DNA of 64,000 nucleotides from Marinobacter sp. SS21 (GTDB lineage Bacteria; Pseudomonadota; Gammaproteobacteria; Pseudomonadales; Oleiphilaceae): positions 248,001-312,000 of the forward strand of contig NZ_JAQNDA010000001.1 in NCBI RefSeq assembly GCF_028369065.1, read 5' to 3'. Of this stretch, positions 63,197 through 64,000 are shown piece after piece. Below the pieces are notes generated by a model. That model searched no databases and had not been told where the DNA came from. It worked only from the letters and a program-made list of their open reading frames with translations. A program made the translations under genes and the position numbers. How positions within the stretch are numbered: position 1 is the first letter of the stretch; every line of letters starts with the position of its first letter.

Positions 63197-63366
63197 AGGC
63201 CGCCCTCCTTATTCTCGGTGCTCATGCCGCTCTCATTGGCAAGGGTAGCATGGGGGGCTGAGACGAGCCTGGGTCGATCCATTGCTGCCGTCACCTCCAC
63301 TGTTCCCTTCATCACTTCACCACTTCACCATTTCACTACTGACGCTCTGTGCAGCCTCTGCTTCCT
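63197..63366. repeat. Intergenic short tandem repeat
   Basis: A low-complexity stretch of CACTTCAC-like units at about 63312-63337 lies between the SRAP and MaoC-like genes. No regulatory motif was recognised. Confidence 0.5.
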
Positions 63367-63831
63367 TCAGCGCGAGCGGCGGGTATACAGCACCAGATGC
63401 TCCGCCACACAGGCGGGCCGGTCCTGGTCGCGAACCTCCAGAGTGCTGCGGTAGCTGGCCCGGGTCCGGTCTTCGCCCTGGGGCCTAATCGCCAACAGTT
63501 CCACCTTGCTGCGGATCTCGGCGCCCACCATCACCGCGGTGGGAAAACGTACCCGGTCCAGGCCGTAGTTGATGCTGGCGGTGGTGCCAGCGACCCGGAA
63601 CACCTGCTGGTTTAGCAGCGGCAACAGTGACAGGGTCAGGAAGCCGTGGGCGATGGGGCTGTGCCAGGGCGACTCCCGCCGTGCCCGTGCCACATCCACA
63701 TGAATCCACTGCTGGTCACCGGTGGCATCGGCGAAGGCCTGTACCCGGTCCTGGCTGATCTGGGTCCAGGCGCTGTGGCCGAGGGTGATGCCCAGATAGT
63801 CTGTTAGGGAATCGAAAGGTATTGTCAGCAT
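63367..63831 (-). CDS. MaoC-like (R)-hydratase family protein
   Basis: The 154-residue hotdog protein has the hydratase 2 signature: FADATGDQQWIHVD followed by SPIAHGFLTLSLLP, giving the Asp and His catalytic dyad. The family hydrates trans-2-enoyl-CoA to (R)-3-hydroxyacyl-CoA. It lacks the second domain of larger MaoC proteins. It is 36 nt after the gene at the right edge and on the same strand, so they are likely an operon. Confidence 0.92.
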   Translation of the reverse strand: MLTIPFDSLTDYLGITLGHSAWTQISQDRVQAFADATGDQQWIHVDVARARRESPWHSPIAHGFLTLSLLPLLNQQVFRVAGTTASINYGLDRVRFPTAVMVGAEIRSKVELLAIRPQGEDRTRASYRSTLEVRDQDRPACVAEHLVLYTRRSR

Positions 63832-63867
63832 TGTTGTGGTCGCTCTCGATGAGGTCAGGATGAGGGA

Positions 63868-64000
63868 TTACACCGCGTAGCCCGGATTCTTGCTGTCCAG
63901 CAGGCGCCGCAGCGCCGGCCAGGTCAGGGCCGCGGCCTTGCCCAGGGACTGGGACTGGTCGGCGGTGGTCTGGATGGCCTGCGCCGAGGGCTGATGGGTG
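63868..64000 (-). CDS. C-terminus of an unidentified protein, 5' end off the right edge
   Basis: An open frame on the minus strand enters from the right edge and ends with TAA at 63870-63868. The 43 visible residues include HQPSAQAIQTTADQSQSLGK and end WPALRRLLDSKNPGYAV. The close spacing (36 nt) to the MaoC-like gene suggests cotranscription. The family cannot be named from this fragment. Confidence 0.6.
   Translation of the reverse strand, partial: THQPSAQAIQTTADQSQSLGKAAALTWPALRRLLDSKNPGYAV

Overview
The window is GC-rich chromosomal DNA from a free-living, probably marine or hydrocarbon/fatty-acid-using gammaproteobacterium. The gene families and the type IV pilus cluster recall Alcanivorax or Marinobacter relatives, but I cannot fix the genus from sequence alone. 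Genes are dense and mostly tight operons. I see no rRNA, tRNA, phage, transposase or CRISPR array.

Layout. 1-2.5 kb: the 5' part of a secreted lytic-transglycosylase-like gene and an amidase. 3.3-8.8 kb: an ECF sigma factor/anti-sigma pair divergent from a four-gene operon (DUF4331 secreted protein, small lipoprotein, TPR-like secreted protein, HupE/UreJ-like permease with an EF-hand loop). 8.9-13.7 kb: an HDOD-GAF signalling protein, metNIQ and a 1-Cys peroxiredoxin. 13.9-26.7 kb: amino-acid transporters (AGCS, SNF), a hydrolase, CBS and DUF2798 proteins, a degenerate HD-GYP protein divergent from a GGDEF cyclase, a MATE pump, folE, an EamA transporter and a PAS chemoreceptor. The SNF gene has a structured leader.

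26.8-50.9 kb is a catabolic and uptake island: a TRAP transporter, enoyl-CoA hydratase, two acyl-CoA ligases, two SDRs, a PaaI-type thioesterase, an acyl-CoA dehydrogenase and an APH-type kinase that look like the two halves of ACAD10/ACAD11, a SurE phosphatase translationally coupled to the kinase, two complete LivHMGFK-type ABC systems, and a LiuR-like MerR regulator with two matching candidate operators. The most economical reading is uptake, CoA activation and kinase-dependent dehydroxylation of 4-hydroxy (or 4-oxo) carboxylic acids, comparable to the levulinate lva pathway.

51.6-58.4 kb is a minor-pilin operon (fimU/fimT-like, pilV, pilW, pilX, pilY1) without pilE. PilY1 has a damaged MIDAS motif. 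The operon is followed by a large strand-biased RNA hairpin and a second hairpin covering the ribosome binding site of an uncharacterised gene. 59.2-64 kb: an amidohydrolase divergent from a nitronate-monooxygenase-like flavoprotein with a PadR-type operator between them, the PadR gene itself, a YedK/SRAP protein, a MaoC-like hydratase and the 3' end of an unidentified gene.

The best candidates for something new are the ECF-DUF4331-HupE locus, the split ACAD10/11 operon with SurE, and the structured RNA leaders at 25.2 and 58.5 kb. All functions are read from sequence patterns and family knowledge; no database search was run.
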